From assembly GCF_029948085.1 (NCBI RefSeq), contig NZ_JARZZP010000002.1, positions 62,001 to 126,000 on the forward strand: 64,000 bases of DNA, given 5' to 3'. The stretch is from Streptococcus taonis (GTDB lineage: Bacteria > Bacillota > Bacilli > Lactobacillales > Streptococcaceae). Each line of letters starts with the position of its first letter. Position 1 is the first letter of the stretch. Below, piece after piece: positions 1 to 7,877 of this stretch. Made by a program: the position numbers and the translations under genes. Under the pieces are notes generated by a model. The model was not told where the DNA came from, made no database searches, and worked only from the letters and a program-made list of their open reading frames with translations.

Positions 1-607
1 AAATAGACTTAAGTCCACCAAAGACTGCAATCCCTACAAAAATAGATAAAACAAGTGCAGTAATTGTCGGATCAATACTAGCCGTATTTTGCACGGATTC
101 TGTAATGGAATTCACCTGGGCAAAAGTACCAATCCCCAAAAGTGCAACCAAGACTCCAGCTACAGCAAAGAAGATTGCAAGAGGGCGCCACTTTTCTCCC
201 ATCCCTAGAAGGATATAGTGCATCGGTCCTCCTGCTACCGCACCATGGTCATCCTTGGTTCGATATTTGATAGCAAGTAGTCCTTCTGCATACTTGGTTG
301 CCATTCCAAAGAAAGCAGCCACCCACATCCAAAAAAGAGCACCTGGTCCACCAACCTTGATAGCCGTTGCAACCCCGATAATATTTCCCGTACCAACAGT
401 TGCTGCTAGGGCTGTACACAAGGCAGCAAAGCTCGAAACATCACCATGTCCTTTATCCTTGGTAAAAATAAGCTGGAAGGCCTTAGGGAGACGCAAGATT
501 TGTAAAAGTCCTAAACGAAGAGTCAAGTAAATCCCTGTACCAACCAATAAAATCAAAAGGGGTGGGCCCCATACCAGAGCATCTAGCTCTTTTAGCAAAT
601 TTAACAT
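1..607 (-). CDS. Sodium:alanine/glycine symporter (AGCS family), N-terminal part
   Basis: A Na+-coupled alanine or glycine importer of the inner membrane. About 202 codons are visible, and the gene runs off the left edge of the window. Translation from the ATG at 607 begins MLNLLKELDALVWGPP and carries AGCS hallmarks: a hydrophobic first segment, ATVGTGNIIGVATAI near residue 85, GGPGALFWMW, and AGGPMHYIL. A Shine-Dalgarno AGGAGA lies just before the ATG. The leader contains a glycine riboswitch and terminator, so glycine is a likely substrate or signal; a CodY box lies upstream of the promoter. In group A streptococcus a single-aptamer glycine riboswitch represses an amino acid:cation symporter, which fits this arrangement. 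Family confidence is high; exact substrate is inferred. Confidence 0.9.
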   Translation of the reverse strand, partial: MLNLLKELDALVWGPPLLILLVGTGIYLTLRLGLLQILRLPKAFQLIFTKDKGHGDVSSFAALCTALAATVGTGNIIGVATAIKVGGPGALFWMWVAAFFGMATKYAEGLLAIKYRTKDDHGAVAGGPMHYILLGMGEKWRPLAIFFAVAGVLVALLGIGTFAQVNSITESVQNTASIDPTITALVLSIFVGIAVFGGLKSI

Positions 608-639
608 ACCATTCTCCTATCTATTCAACCCCAAAAGAA

Positions 640-666
640 AGAGTACATGTTAAAAACATGTACTCT
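640..666 (-). terminator. Riboswitch expression-platform terminator
   Basis: A perfect 12-bp inverted repeat (AGAGTACATGTT and AACATGTACTCT) with an AAA/TTT loop, followed on the minus strand by a T-rich run (TTTCTTTT). It sits between the glycine aptamer and the symporter start, about 33 bases before the ATG, where a transcription-attenuation terminator belongs. Confidence 0.85.
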
Positions 667-689
667 GGAATGCATCGATAAATGCCAAA

Positions 690-790
690 AAGCGCTCTAT
701 CATTGCTCTGTCCTTTTACCTGAGAGTTTGAGCAGTTGCCTGCCTTGCCCCTTCGGTGCCTTTACGGTCTCTCCAGAGTTCCGTCCATTT
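690..790 (-). ncRNA. Glycine riboswitch, single aptamer
   Basis: Read on the minus strand, the region contains the conserved glycine-aptamer segments in order: CTGGAGAGACC (rc of about 767-777), GCACCGAAGGGGCAAG (about 743-758), CAACTGCTCAAACTCTCAGG (about 719-738), and AAAAGGACAGAGC closing the aptamer. Only one full aptamer is present, rather than the tandem pair typical of gcv operons. It lies in the leader of the symporter and is followed by a strong terminator hairpin, so glycine binding probably decides between termination and read-through. Recognition rests on the conserved core; the direction of control is inferred from the related streptococcal case. Confidence 0.93.
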
Positions 791-861
791 ACAGTCATGA
801 AAAATCAAACGATTTTCCACTTCTATTAAACTTCATTCGGTGTTGTATTTAATTTTTATTT

Positions 862-890
862 ATTTTACAAGAAAATTCAGCTCTTGTCAA
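862..890 (-). promoter_or_regulatory. Promoter of the riboswitch-symporter transcript
   Basis: Minus-strand -35 TTGACA (885-890) and -10 TAAAAT (862-867), separated by exactly 17 bp. Transcription would start near 855, giving a leader of about 250 nt that contains the glycine aptamer. Confidence 0.85.
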
Positions 891-891
891 T

Positions 892-906
892 TATTTTCAG
901 AAAATT
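892..906. promoter_or_regulatory. CodY box upstream of the symporter promoter
   Basis: TATTTTCAGAAAATT matches the CodY consensus AATTTTCWGAAAATT at 14 of 15 positions and directly abuts the -35 hexamer (885-890). codY itself is encoded in this window. Repression under amino acid sufficiency is the expected effect; this is inference from the motif. Confidence 0.7.
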
Positions 907-1202
907 TTATTATACTTTTTATGATTTTTGCTTTACTGAAAGTTCTATAATGAAGTTAGCCATCCAGCCCTCCTAAAAATTAGATGCTTCAACTAGCTTA
1001 TAGCTAGTACTCAATTTCATTTGATAAGCGGCCTGATGATGTTAGGCTGGTGTCCAAGGCTCAGACTAGCCTTGCTTTAGCTGACAAAACAGCTTCAAGG
1101 GGTTCTCTTGTCACATAAAAGCTCTTATAGGCATAAGAAAACAGCTCTGTGTTATACTTGTTGTTCAATCACAAACACAAGAAAGGCACAGAGATTCAAA
1201 GC
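907..1202. other. Intergenic stretch with no recognisable gene
   Basis: About 300 bases without a credible reading frame on either strand. A minus-strand stretch around 1050-1135 reads as a short broken protein-like fragment, but I do not recognise it. The right end runs into transposase remnants, so this is probably decayed DNA bordering old insertions. Confidence 0.4.
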
Positions 1203-1419
1203 CATTATACTACAAAATCCAAACATTTGACAATCGATAGCCGTCGGTTAATCGAACGATGGAAAAAAAGGGAAATCAAATAGAGAAATTGCCCCTCTAC
1301 TTGGAAAAACTCCTCAAACTATCCATACTGAAATCAAGCGTGGGACAGTCCTACAATGTGTTGGAATAGGGCGCTTCTAAAAGGTTTATTCTGCCGACTA
1401 TGCTCAACAGTCTTATGAA
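1203..1419 (+). pseudogene. IS30-family transposase remnant (N-terminal part)
   Basis: Translation in pieces gives HYTTKSKHLTIDSRRLIERW, then after a frame slip in an A-run near 1261-1270, GKSNREIAPLLGKTPQTIH and TEIKRGTVLQ, then VYSADYAQQSYE. This is the N-terminal helix-turn-helix region of IS30-family transposases. It carries a frameshift, an in-frame stop at about 1378-1380, and ends where an unrelated transposase begins. No terminal inverted repeats were recognised. Non-functional fossil. Confidence 0.8.
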
Positions 1420-1602
1420 AGTGCTGGCATTAAAAAATCTTCACACATCACGCAAGGAAATCGATCTATCAAGCAAGCTTTGACTATGTCGGGATTGATT
1501 GCAGCACATTCTAAAGATCCAGCTTTTTCTTCTTTTTACAATCGAATTTCCCAAAGAGGAAGCAAGATGAAAGCCATCATTGCTTGCGCCCATAAGATTC
1601 TC
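1420..1602 (+). pseudogene. IS110-family transposase remnant (C-terminal part)
   Basis: The frame continues from the IS30 piece into SAGIKKSSHITQGNRSIKQA, then LTMSGLIAAHSKDPAFSSFY and RISQRGSKMKAIIACAHKIL. This matches the C-terminal Transposase_20 domain of IS110-family enzymes (the region around ITKQGN...LR and the HK motif). Only the last 60 or so residues remain, and the gene is cut exactly where the BOX element starts at 1603. Clearly inactive. Confidence 0.75.
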
Positions 1603-1797
1603 ATACTCTTCGAAAATCTCTTCAAACTGCGTCAACGTCGCCTTGCCGTATATATGTTACTGACTTCGTCAGTTTCATCTGCAACCTCAAAACAGTGTTT
1701 TGAGCTGACTTCGTCAGTTCTATCTACAACCTCAAAGCAGTGCTTTGAGCAACCTGCGGCTAGTTTCCTACTTTGCTCTTTGATTTTCATTGAGTAT
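1603..1797 (+). repeat. BOX element (boxA-boxB-boxC)
   Basis: Starts ATACTCTTCGAAAATCTC and ends TTTTCATTGAGTAT, the usual BOX termini. It includes CGTCGCCTTGCCGTA, the reverse of the boxA sequence used as the BOX-A1R fingerprint primer. The internal CTGACTTCGTCAGTT and CCTCAAAACAGTGTTTTGAG blocks repeat once (boxB), followed by GCAACCTGCGGCTAG (boxC). BOX elements are characteristic of pneumococcus and close relatives. This copy interrupts the IS110 remnant. Short reading frames inside it on both strands are not genes. Confidence 0.92.
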
Positions 1798-1830
1798 CCT
1801 CCACCAAACAGACTTATCAAACAGAAAAGG

Positions 1831-1862
1831 CGCTAGGACTGAGGAAACAGTTCTAACGCCTA
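1831..1862 (-). terminator. Terminator-like hairpin
   Basis: GGCG-TAG-ACTG pairs with AGT-CTA-CGCC around a short loop (1830-1861), followed on the minus strand by TTTTCTG. It could end transcription from tRNA-Thr or belong to a vanished insertion sequence. A weak extended -10 (TGCTACACT, about 1883-1890) precedes it on the same strand. Confidence 0.45.
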
Positions 1863-2027
1863 AAATAAAAAATTTTCAATTACAGTGTAGCACAGGAAGT
1901 GATTTTTTGCGCTTTTTTACTGTTTTTTTCAAATAAAATACTAAATTATTTTTAACAATCAACTTGAGATAATTGCCTTTAAATAAACATTTTAAATTTT
2001 CTTTGTCTTTCTTTACATTAGTAAAAA

Positions 2028-2100
2028 TGCCGATTGCAGGGATCGAACCTGTGACCTTCGCGTTACGAATGCGGTGCTCTACCAACTGAGCTAAATCGGC
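2028..2100 (-). tRNA. tRNA-Thr (anticodon CGU)
   Basis: The minus strand reads GCCGATTTAGCTCAGTTGG, then the anticodon arm CGCATTCGTAACGCG, and the T arm GGTTCGATCCC, closing with AATCGGC pairing with the 5' end plus A73. The anticodon CGT reads ACG threonine codons. CCA is not encoded. Length 73 nt. Confidence 0.95.
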
Positions 2101-2112
2101 GAATCCTCTTAT

Positions 2113-2140
2113 AGTATAGCACTATAAGGAAGGATGTCAA
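2113..2140 (-). promoter_or_regulatory. tRNA-Thr promoter
   Basis: Consensus -35 TTGACA (2135-2140) and -10 TATACT (2113-2118) with 16 bp between; the tRNA 5' end lies 12 bases beyond the -10. Confidence 0.85.
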
Positions 2141-2147
2141 GGGATTC

Positions 2148-2612
2148 TTAACCCATCTTTTTAATCAAAATCTGACAAGGATTTTGAGGCCCCCAAAGTT
2201 GTGGAAAAATCTCTAATTTTTTAAAGCCAAGACTGCGATAAAAGACATTTGTTCGATCATAATCTTTATTAGAGCCTTCTGCTACTGTTTTCACTTGTAA
2301 ATAATCAACTTTTTTACTGGCTTCACTTTCTAAAGTAGCAAGCAATTGATTACCAATCCCTCTACCTTGATGAGCTTTTTTTACTCCGAGACAGTCAATC
2401 TCTGCACAATCTTCACTGGAATAGGACAAGCTCACAAAGCCAAGCAAATCACTCTCCTGAAAGGCGGCCCACACTTGCAGGTCCTTGGCTCCTTTGATGT
2501 AAGCTTGCGTGCTTTCTGGTATTCCAAACCATTCTGGCAAATCCTTTAAAATCTCAGCGACAACTGCCATTTTTTGATTGGCATCTTTCACTTCTTCAAT
2601 TACAAACATCAT
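2148..2612 (-). CDS. GNAT-family N-acetyltransferase
   Basis: Predicted 154-residue acetyl-CoA dependent acetyltransferase. The acetyl-CoA loop is visible as KAHQGRGIGNQLLATLE (residues about 79-95), preceded by the AEIDCLGV strand and followed by YRSLGFKKLE, a classic GNAT C-terminal strand motif. AAAGGA lies four bases before the paired ATG ATG start. Substrate cannot be told from sequence. The gene lies alone upstream of tRNA-Thr on the same strand, about 35 bases downstream of the ABC exporter operon, and may be read through from it. Confidence 0.85.
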   Translation of the reverse strand: MMFVIEEVKDANQKMAVVAEILKDLPEWFGIPESTQAYIKGAKDLQVWAAFQESDLLGFVSLSYSSEDCAEIDCLGVKKAHQGRGIGNQLLATLESEASKKVDYLQVKTVAEGSNKDYDRTNVFYRSLGFKKLEIFPQLWGPQNPCQILIKKMG

Positions 2613-2646
2613 AAAATCCTTTCATGATTTGGTCCAATTTTTGCTA

Positions 2647-3432
2647 TTAAGAACCCGCACTTTCATAGGCATCTAAGCCCCTATCCCAGAGTTTTAGAGA
2701 GATTCCAAAGAAGATAAGAGAAATCAGAATCAAACCACCAATATTAAAGAGTCCATCTTTATCCTGCAAGAAATAGCTGGCAGGGTAGTAAGCCGTAAAG
2801 GCAAAAGGCACGATAAAACTGATCAACCAACGAAGAAGTGAATTGTATATAGAAATCGGGTACTTGGCAAAATCATTGAACATATAGAAAATGTAAATCA
2901 TGGCGCCTGACTGCTTGGTCCAAAAAGCAATACTAGCTGTCGCGATTTTCAAGGAAGTATAAATCAAGGTCGCAAAAGGAATACAAACTAGGAAAAGCAG
3001 GAATTTAGGAAGCGTCCAAGTAATGCTAGTCACTGTTGTTCCCAATAGAATGCCACCGACCAAGAGCTCACCCAAGGCATCAATCTGAAAGGTCTCAACC
3101 AGAATATGAAATAGGGGATTGATAGGACGAGTCAGATACTTATCAAATTCTCCTTTTCGGACTAGTCGTTGACCTAAAGCCCAGAGGTTGTCAAAAAAGA
3201 GATGGTCCAGTCCCTTAGGAATCAAGGAGAAGCCATAGATAAAGGCAATCTCTTGAAAGGTCCAGCCTTCTAAGGATGGGATGTGTTGAAAGATGACATT
3301 GAGAAACAAGAGGTTCAACCCTTGTGTCAGGAAAACACCCAGCACACCAACCACAAAATCCACCTTGTATTCCATGATTTGTTTGATGTATTGTCTGATA
3401 AAAATCAGATGCATGCGTTGATATTTTTTCAT
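2647..3432 (-). CDS. ABC-2 type exporter permease (second subunit)
   Basis: A 261-residue membrane protein with about six hydrophobic segments and no nucleotide-binding motif. It resembles the ABC-2 permease family formerly called DUF990 (features such as VRKGEFDKYLTRPINPL after the second segment). The ATG at 3432 follows the upstream stop by one base, with AGGGAGG as ribosome binding site inside the preceding gene. It is the last gene of an ATPase-permease-permease operon, so it would form the channel with the product of 3434-4252. The exported substrate is unknown; such three-gene systems often handle drugs, lipids or peptides. Confidence 0.85.
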   Translation of the reverse strand: MKKYQRMHLIFIRQYIKQIMEYKVDFVVGVLGVFLTQGLNLLFLNVIFQHIPSLEGWTFQEIAFIYGFSLIPKGLDHLFFDNLWALGQRLVRKGEFDKYLTRPINPLFHILVETFQIDALGELLVGGILLGTTVTSITWTLPKFLLFLVCIPFATLIYTSLKIATASIAFWTKQSGAMIYIFYMFNDFAKYPISIYNSLLRWLISFIVPFAFTAYYPASYFLQDKDGLFNIGGLILISLIFFGISLKLWDRGLDAYESAGS

Positions 3433-3433
3433 A

Positions 3434-4252
3434 CTAACCTCCCTGAATGGTAATAAAGGACTGGACTCGTTTCCAAATCAACTGAGACACCCCCACCATC
3501 ACTAAGAGCCAGAAAAACTGCAAAGCGAGAGCCTGAAGAATCTGACTGGCATCGTATTTTCCAACAATAATCATGACTGGCGTGTAAATCAAGGATGAAA
3601 AAGGTAGGAAGGAGAGAATATCTGAAACAACCTTTGGAAAGAAAGTCAAGGGAATCAAACTTCCAGACATAAAGGCCACTATGGAAGTCTTGAGTAGATT
3701 GGAACCCCAAAGATTTTTAAACACAAAGGCTGAAAATCCAAAACAGATATTAAAGAAAAAGTTAATCAGATAGGCCAGCGTTAAGCTAAAAATATAAAGG
3801 ACAGTTAAGCCTAGCACTTCTAAAATACCTTGTCCAGATACGACTTTCATCAAAACAATGACACTTAAAAATGGTAGTCCAACAGAGATAAAAATCAACC
3901 ACTTGGAGCCAAGCTCGGTAAAGAGATAAGAGGCCGCAAAATGCACTGGTCGCAACAAACGCATGATAATGGAGCCATCTTTGACCTCCTCCCCAATCAT
4001 AAATGACGAATCTGACTTGGTCAACAGATTAGTCACAAAACTCATGATGATGTAAAGGGTGATATCTGCCATGCTGAAGCCCTGGATTAAGGACTCCTGC
4101 GAGGAATCAAAGACTGCCTTCCAGAGATAGAAAGCCACAAAGGCTCCCATGACATCACCAATCCGATAGAGAAGAAAGTTGACTCGATAGGTAATCAGCT
4201 CCTGAATCCCTGCATTGATAAAGGGTTTATAACGTCTCCACAATTTGGCCAT
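3434..4252 (-). CDS. ABC-2 type exporter permease (first subunit)
   Basis: A 272-residue integral membrane protein with about six hydrophobic segments, paralogous in layout to the next gene (VKDGSIIMRLLRPVHFAA corresponds to the VRKGEFDKYLTRPINPL region). The chosen start (MAKLWRRYKPF) sits one base after the ATPase stop and has AAAGGAG eight bases upstream; a longer frame reaching 4294 would overlap the ATPase and lacks a binding site. The two permeases with the ATPase at 4254-5246 make a heteromeric exporter. Function beyond transport is not visible. Confidence 0.87.
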   Translation of the reverse strand: MAKLWRRYKPFINAGIQELITYRVNFLLYRIGDVMGAFVAFYLWKAVFDSSQESLIQGFSMADITLYIIMSFVTNLLTKSDSSFMIGEEVKDGSIIMRLLRPVHFAASYLFTELGSKWLIFISVGLPFLSVIVLMKVVSGQGILEVLGLTVLYIFSLTLAYLINFFFNICFGFSAFVFKNLWGSNLLKTSIVAFMSGSLIPLTFFPKVVSDILSFLPFSSLIYTPVMIIVGKYDASQILQALALQFFWLLVMVGVSQLIWKRVQSFITIQGG

Positions 4253-4253
4253 C

Positions 4254-5246
4254 TTAGAGCTCCTTTCGGTAGAAGCGACGGATAATATCCTCAATATCCG
4301 TATCCACCATCTTCAAATCACGGACCTCAAAATCAGATAAGGTTTGCTTGATAATATCGGCCGACTGGTAGCGGGAACTATCGAATTCAATATTGAGAAT
4401 ATTTCCTTGTCTAGCAATGGACATATCAGGCAAGCCCTCATAATGAGAGACTAGATGATTTTGACCTGGCGTCAGGTCAAAGGAGAGAGTCTTCATCTTT
4501 CCAAAGGTCTCCTTGAGCTGGCTAACCGTTCCATCAAAAATCTCCTGCCCCTTGTCAATCATGAAAATCCGATCACAAAGTTGCTCAATATCACTCAGGT
4601 CGTGAGTGGTCAAGAGAATGGTTGTTTCTTCCTCCTGATTGATTTGGGTAATGGCCCGACGAATGTTATCCTTAACCGAAACATCCAAACCGATGGTTGG
4701 CTCATCTAAAAAGAGAACCTTGGGATTGTGAAGCAAGGAAGCCGCAATATCCGCCCGCATCCGTTGACCTAGTGAAAGAGTCCGCACGGGATCCTTGATA
4801 AAGTCCTTCAAGTCTAAGACTTCATTCAAAAAGTCCATGCGCTTATGAAAGAGCGAATCTGGCACATCGTAAATCTCTTTCAAGACCGTGTAGGTCTCTT
4901 GTAGAGCCAAATCCCACCATAGCTGGGTTCGTTGTCCAAAGACAACCCCGATATCCTTGACATATTCTTGACGATTGTCCTGAGGAATCTTGCCATTGAT
5001 CCGACAAGAGCCCGATGTCGGCTTTAAAATTCCTGTCAACATTTTGATGGTTGTCGACTTCCCAGCACCATTTGCCCCGATAAAGCCTAAAATTTGGCCT
5101 TTTGGCACCTCAAAGGTCAAATCCTTAACCGCTTCAAAGGTCTGCTTTTCAGGATGAATAAAGGAGCGCAAAGCCCCCTTTAACCCCGGCTCCTTGACAG
5201 TCTTTACAAAATTTTTCTGAAGATGTTCCACTTCTATCATTGCCAT
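4254..5246 (-). CDS. ABC exporter ATP-binding protein
   Basis: A 330-residue ATPase. Walker A is GANGAGKST (about residue 58), the signature is LSLGQRMR, Walker B is VLFLDEPTIGLD, and the H-loop is LLTTHDLSD. An alpha/beta extension of about 90 residues follows the core, as in DrrA-like ABC-2 ATPases. It energises export by the two downstream permeases. Start ATG at 5246 with GGGAG upstream. The operon promoter overlaps a near-consensus cre site, suggesting catabolite control. Confidence 0.9.
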   Translation of the reverse strand: MAMIEVEHLQKNFVKTVKEPGLKGALRSFIHPEKQTFEAVKDLTFEVPKGQILGFIGANGAGKSTTIKMLTGILKPTSGSCRINGKIPQDNRQEYVKDIGVVFGQRTQLWWDLALQETYTVLKEIYDVPDSLFHKRMDFLNEVLDLKDFIKDPVRTLSLGQRMRADIAASLLHNPKVLFLDEPTIGLDVSVKDNIRRAITQINQEEETTILLTTHDLSDIEQLCDRIFMIDKGQEIFDGTVSQLKETFGKMKTLSFDLTPGQNHLVSHYEGLPDMSIARQGNILNIEFDSSRYQSADIIKQTLSDFEVRDLKMVDTDIEDIIRRFYRKEL

Positions 5247-5357
5247 ATCTATCTCCCTATCGTAAGGAATAACAACATTGTGTTTTGACTACAAACATTC
5301 TAAATCCTTACTTTCTACACCTTCTCAATATTATTACAGAAGGATTTATATCAACCT

Positions 5358-5386
5358 ATTATAATCCAATAAAAAACGGAATGCAA
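5358..5386 (-). promoter_or_regulatory. Promoter of the ABC-2 exporter operon
   Basis: Minus-strand -35 TTGCAT (5381-5386), 17 bp spacer, -10 TATAAT (5358-5363). The mRNA leader would be about 105 nt. Confidence 0.8.
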
Positions 5387-5395
5387 GCGTTTGCC
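5381..5395. promoter_or_regulatory. Candidate cre site (CcpA)
   Basis: ATGCAAGCGTTTGCC matches the cre consensus WTGNAANCGNWNNCW at all but the last position and overlaps the -35 hexamer of the exporter promoter, where CcpA binding would repress. Inferred from the motif only. Confidence 0.55.
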
Positions 5396-5481
5396 TATAG
5401 ATTGTGAAATTAGAGATTTCTCTCACAAAATAATAGTTTTAATCCAATATTCTGGTTTAATAGTTTTCTTAGAACGCCAAA

Positions 5482-5505
5482 AAACCCACCCTCAGGGGCA
5501 GGTTT
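5482..5505 (-). terminator. fba terminator
   Basis: Stem AAACC-GCCC pairing with GGG-GGTTT around a CTGA loop; on the minus strand it is followed by TTTTTT. It lies 24 bases beyond the fba stop. Confidence 0.8.
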
Positions 5506-5528
5506 CTGTTTTATATGGTTCAGCTAGA

Positions 5529-6410
5529 TTAAGCTTTACCTTCTGAACCGAATACGTCGATACGTTCTTCAACTGATGCTTGGATAGCTTTGACACCGTC
5601 AGCCAAGAATTTACGTGGGTCGAAGAGTTTTTTCTTGTCGTATTCTGCTTCGTTTGCTTCGTAGTCACGAGCAAATTTACGAGTTGCGTTAGCGAATGCG
5701 ATTTGGCATTCAGTGTTAACGTTAACTTTAGCAACACCAAGTTTGATAGCTGCTTGGATTTGGTCATCAGGAATACCTGATCCACCGTGCAATACGATTG
5801 GGAATCCTGGTACAGCTTCAGTCAATTTTTGCAAGTGATCAAGGTGAAGACCTTTCCAGTTTGCTGGGTAAGGACCGTGGATGTTACCGATACCAGCTGC
5901 CAAGAAGTCGATACCAGTTGCAACCATTGCTTTAGCATCTTCGATTGGAGCCAATTCACCGTCACCGATGATTCCGTCTTCTTCACCACCGATAGTTCCA
6001 ACTTCAGCTTCTACTGATACACCATTTGCGTGAGCAAATTCTACAACTTTACGAGCTTTTTCAAGGTTTTCTTCAACTGGAAGGTGTGAACCGTCAAACA
6101 TTACTGAAGTATAACCAACTTGAATACACTCAAGTGCATCTTCGTAGTGACCGTGGTCAAGGTGGATAGCTACTGGTACAGTGATACCCATTGATTCAAC
6201 AAGGTTAGCGATCAAGTTGCGAGCAACTTTATAACCACCCATGTATTTAGCAGCACCCATTGAAGTTTGGATCAAAACTGGAGCTTGTTTAGCTTCTGCT
6301 GCGCGCAAGATAGCTTGAGTCCACTCAAGATTGTTTGTGTTAAATCCACCAACTGCATAACCGTTGTCACGAGCTGCTTGGACAAATTTTTCTGCTGAAA
6401 CGATTGCCAT
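5529..6410 (-). CDS. fba: Class II fructose-bisphosphate aldolase
   Basis: Zinc-dependent glycolytic enzyme that cleaves fructose-1,6-bisphosphate into dihydroxyacetone phosphate and glyceraldehyde-3-phosphate. The 293-residue protein from MAIVSAEKF has class II hallmarks: HLDHGHYEDAL (catalytic Asp and zinc His), EAEVGTIGGEEDG, and HGGSGIPDD (zinc His plus phosphate loop). Start chosen at 6410 because AGGAGG precedes it; an in-frame ATG at 6449 has no binding site. Codon use is strongly biased, as expected for a highly expressed gene. It follows vncS on the same strand, as in pneumococcus, but has its own extended -10 promoter (TGATAAAAT). Confidence 0.97.
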   Translation of the reverse strand: MAIVSAEKFVQAARDNGYAVGGFNTNNLEWTQAILRAAEAKQAPVLIQTSMGAAKYMGGYKVARNLIANLVESMGITVPVAIHLDHGHYEDALECIQVGYTSVMFDGSHLPVEENLEKARKVVEFAHANGVSVEAEVGTIGGEEDGIIGDGELAPIEDAKAMVATGIDFLAAGIGNIHGPYPANWKGLHLDHLQKLTEAVPGFPIVLHGGSGIPDDQIQAAIKLGVAKVNVNTECQIAFANATRKFARDYEANEAEYDKKKLFDPRKFLADGVKAIQASVEERIDVFGSEGKA

Positions 6411-6460
6411 TTTATCAGGCCTCCTGTATATTTTTATGGGACATCCCATTTACATTGTTC

Positions 6461-6469
6461 ATTTTATCA
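6461..6469 (-). promoter_or_regulatory. fba extended -10 promoter
   Basis: Minus-strand TGATAAAAT, an extended -10 element, about 51 bases before the fba ATG. No convincing -35 hexamer at 17 bp. Confidence 0.55.
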
Positions 6470-6554
6470 CTTTTGAGCAAAAAAAGCTAGTTTTTCCCAT
6501 ACTTTAGATTGAATTTCTTCTATTTTTAGATATGTAAACCTTTTCCCACTTGGT

Positions 6555-7877
6555 CTAATCCTTGTTCTGAGGCAGGTTCATGTAAAATACCAAGTGGTCG
6601 TTATATCTTTCGAAACGATAGTCGATTTCTTCGTTTTCTAATAAACTCTTGACTACAAATAACCCTAATCCAGCTCCCTTACTTTGGCGACTAGAAGTTG
6701 TAAAGGATTGTTCAAATTTATCTTGTTCCTCAAGTGTACAACTGTTCTCAATAAATATCCAGCCATCCTTATTACCGATTTTTAGATAACCGCCTTGGAT
6801 AGAATGTTTGACCGCATTACTGATGAGATTTGACAGAATCAGCTTGAGTACCGAAGGATTTAGATAAACTTTCTGGTTAGTGAGTTGATTCTCTACAGTG
6901 ATTTCTCTCTCTTTAGCCAACAAGTCATAATCCTTCAATAGGAGATTGGTCATTTCCAGAAGGTTGATTTCCTCCTTTTTATCGCCTAATTCCTGTACCG
7001 AAGAAAGGGATAGGATTTGCTGCACGTGGCCACTTAAATCATCCACGATACCTAAAGAAACTCCCAGATAATGGTCACGATCTTTGTAGCGGCCAATATT
7101 GGCTTGCATATTTTCCAGAAGAATCTTCAGACTAGCTAGAGGTGTTTTCAGTTCATGGGAGGCACCTCGTAAAAATTCGACCTTCATCTTTTCTAGCTGG
7201 AGAATAGCTTCATTCTTCTCATGTAAGTCCGCAATAACGGTCAAGAGGTGTTGATAGAGGCTATTGATTTGTTCTTTGAGGTCACCAATTTCATCCTGGG
7301 AATCCACGCGCAAACGAACTTCTGCATCCAAATCCATCATCCGTCGAGTCACTCGTTTGATTTCCAATATAGGAGCTGTGATTGTTCTCGCATAGATAAA
7401 GGCGATAAGAAGTGAAATAATGAAAGAAGCTAACAGAGTATAGGGTAGAAATTGCAGACTCATATCTTCTGCTTCTTTCTGCAAATCCATAGAAGCTAAA
7501 AATTGTAAGGTCATCGTCTGACCATCCTTAGTTTGAACTTCTCTTTCCTCAATAACCAAGGAGGCCGTTTGTCGTTCTTTATCAATGGGAAGATTATCAT
7601 TGACTTCCAACTTATCCTGAGTCATCTCTCCCTTAACAGCTCCCTTGATATCACTGCTTTGTGAATAAAGTTCAAGGACTTCCTGAATAGCTTGACTATC
7701 CTTACCTTGGAGGGACTGGGCTATTTCTGTAGCCTTTTGCCCTATGTTCTCCTGACGATGACTGAGATAGGTTGATGGAAAGAGAAAATAGATGGCCAAA
7801 TGCAAACAAATGACCAAGGTAGAAAATACCGAGAAGGTATAGATAAAAATCTTTTTAAATAAACCTGAACGTCTCAT
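6555..7877 (-). CDS. vncS: Sensor histidine kinase VncS
   Basis: A 440-residue membrane histidine kinase. A first membrane segment spans about residues 9-32, an extracellular sensor domain of about 110 residues follows, a second membrane segment lies at about 145-167, then HAMP, the phospho-acceptor SHELKTPL (His about 241), the N box SNLISNAVKHS, and the GAGLGLFVV ATP lid. It partners with VncR, whose gene it overlaps by four bases. In pneumococcus VncS was linked to vancomycin tolerance and later to lactoferrin or serum signals; that role is debated. Ligand here unknown. Confidence 0.93.
   Translation of the reverse strand: MRRSGLFKKIFIYTFSVFSTLVICLHLAIYFLFPSTYLSHRQENIGQKATEIAQSLQGKDSQAIQEVLELYSQSSDIKGAVKGEMTQDKLEVNDNLPIDKERQTASLVIEEREVQTKDGQTMTLQFLASMDLQKEAEDMSLQFLPYTLLASFIISLLIAFIYARTITAPILEIKRVTRRMMDLDAEVRLRVDSQDEIGDLKEQINSLYQHLLTVIADLHEKNEAILQLEKMKVEFLRGASHELKTPLASLKILLENMQANIGRYKDRDHYLGVSLGIVDDLSGHVQQILSLSSVQELGDKKEEINLLEMTNLLLKDYDLLAKEREITVENQLTNQKVYLNPSVLKLILSNLISNAVKHSIQGGYLKIGNKDGWIFIENSCTLEEQDKFEQSFTTSSRQSKGAGLGLFVVKSLLENEEIDYRFERYNDHLVFYMNLPQNKD

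Noticed and set aside
255..530. A 91-codon plus-strand frame at the left edge
   Set aside because: Antisense to the well-supported alanine/glycine symporter gene.
1632..1820. Reading frames on both strands within the BOX element
   Set aside because: They are translations of the repeat sequence, with no ribosome binding site or protein family match.
1876..2085. A 69-codon frame overlapping tRNA-Thr
   Set aside because: It runs through the tRNA gene and has no binding site or plausible composition.
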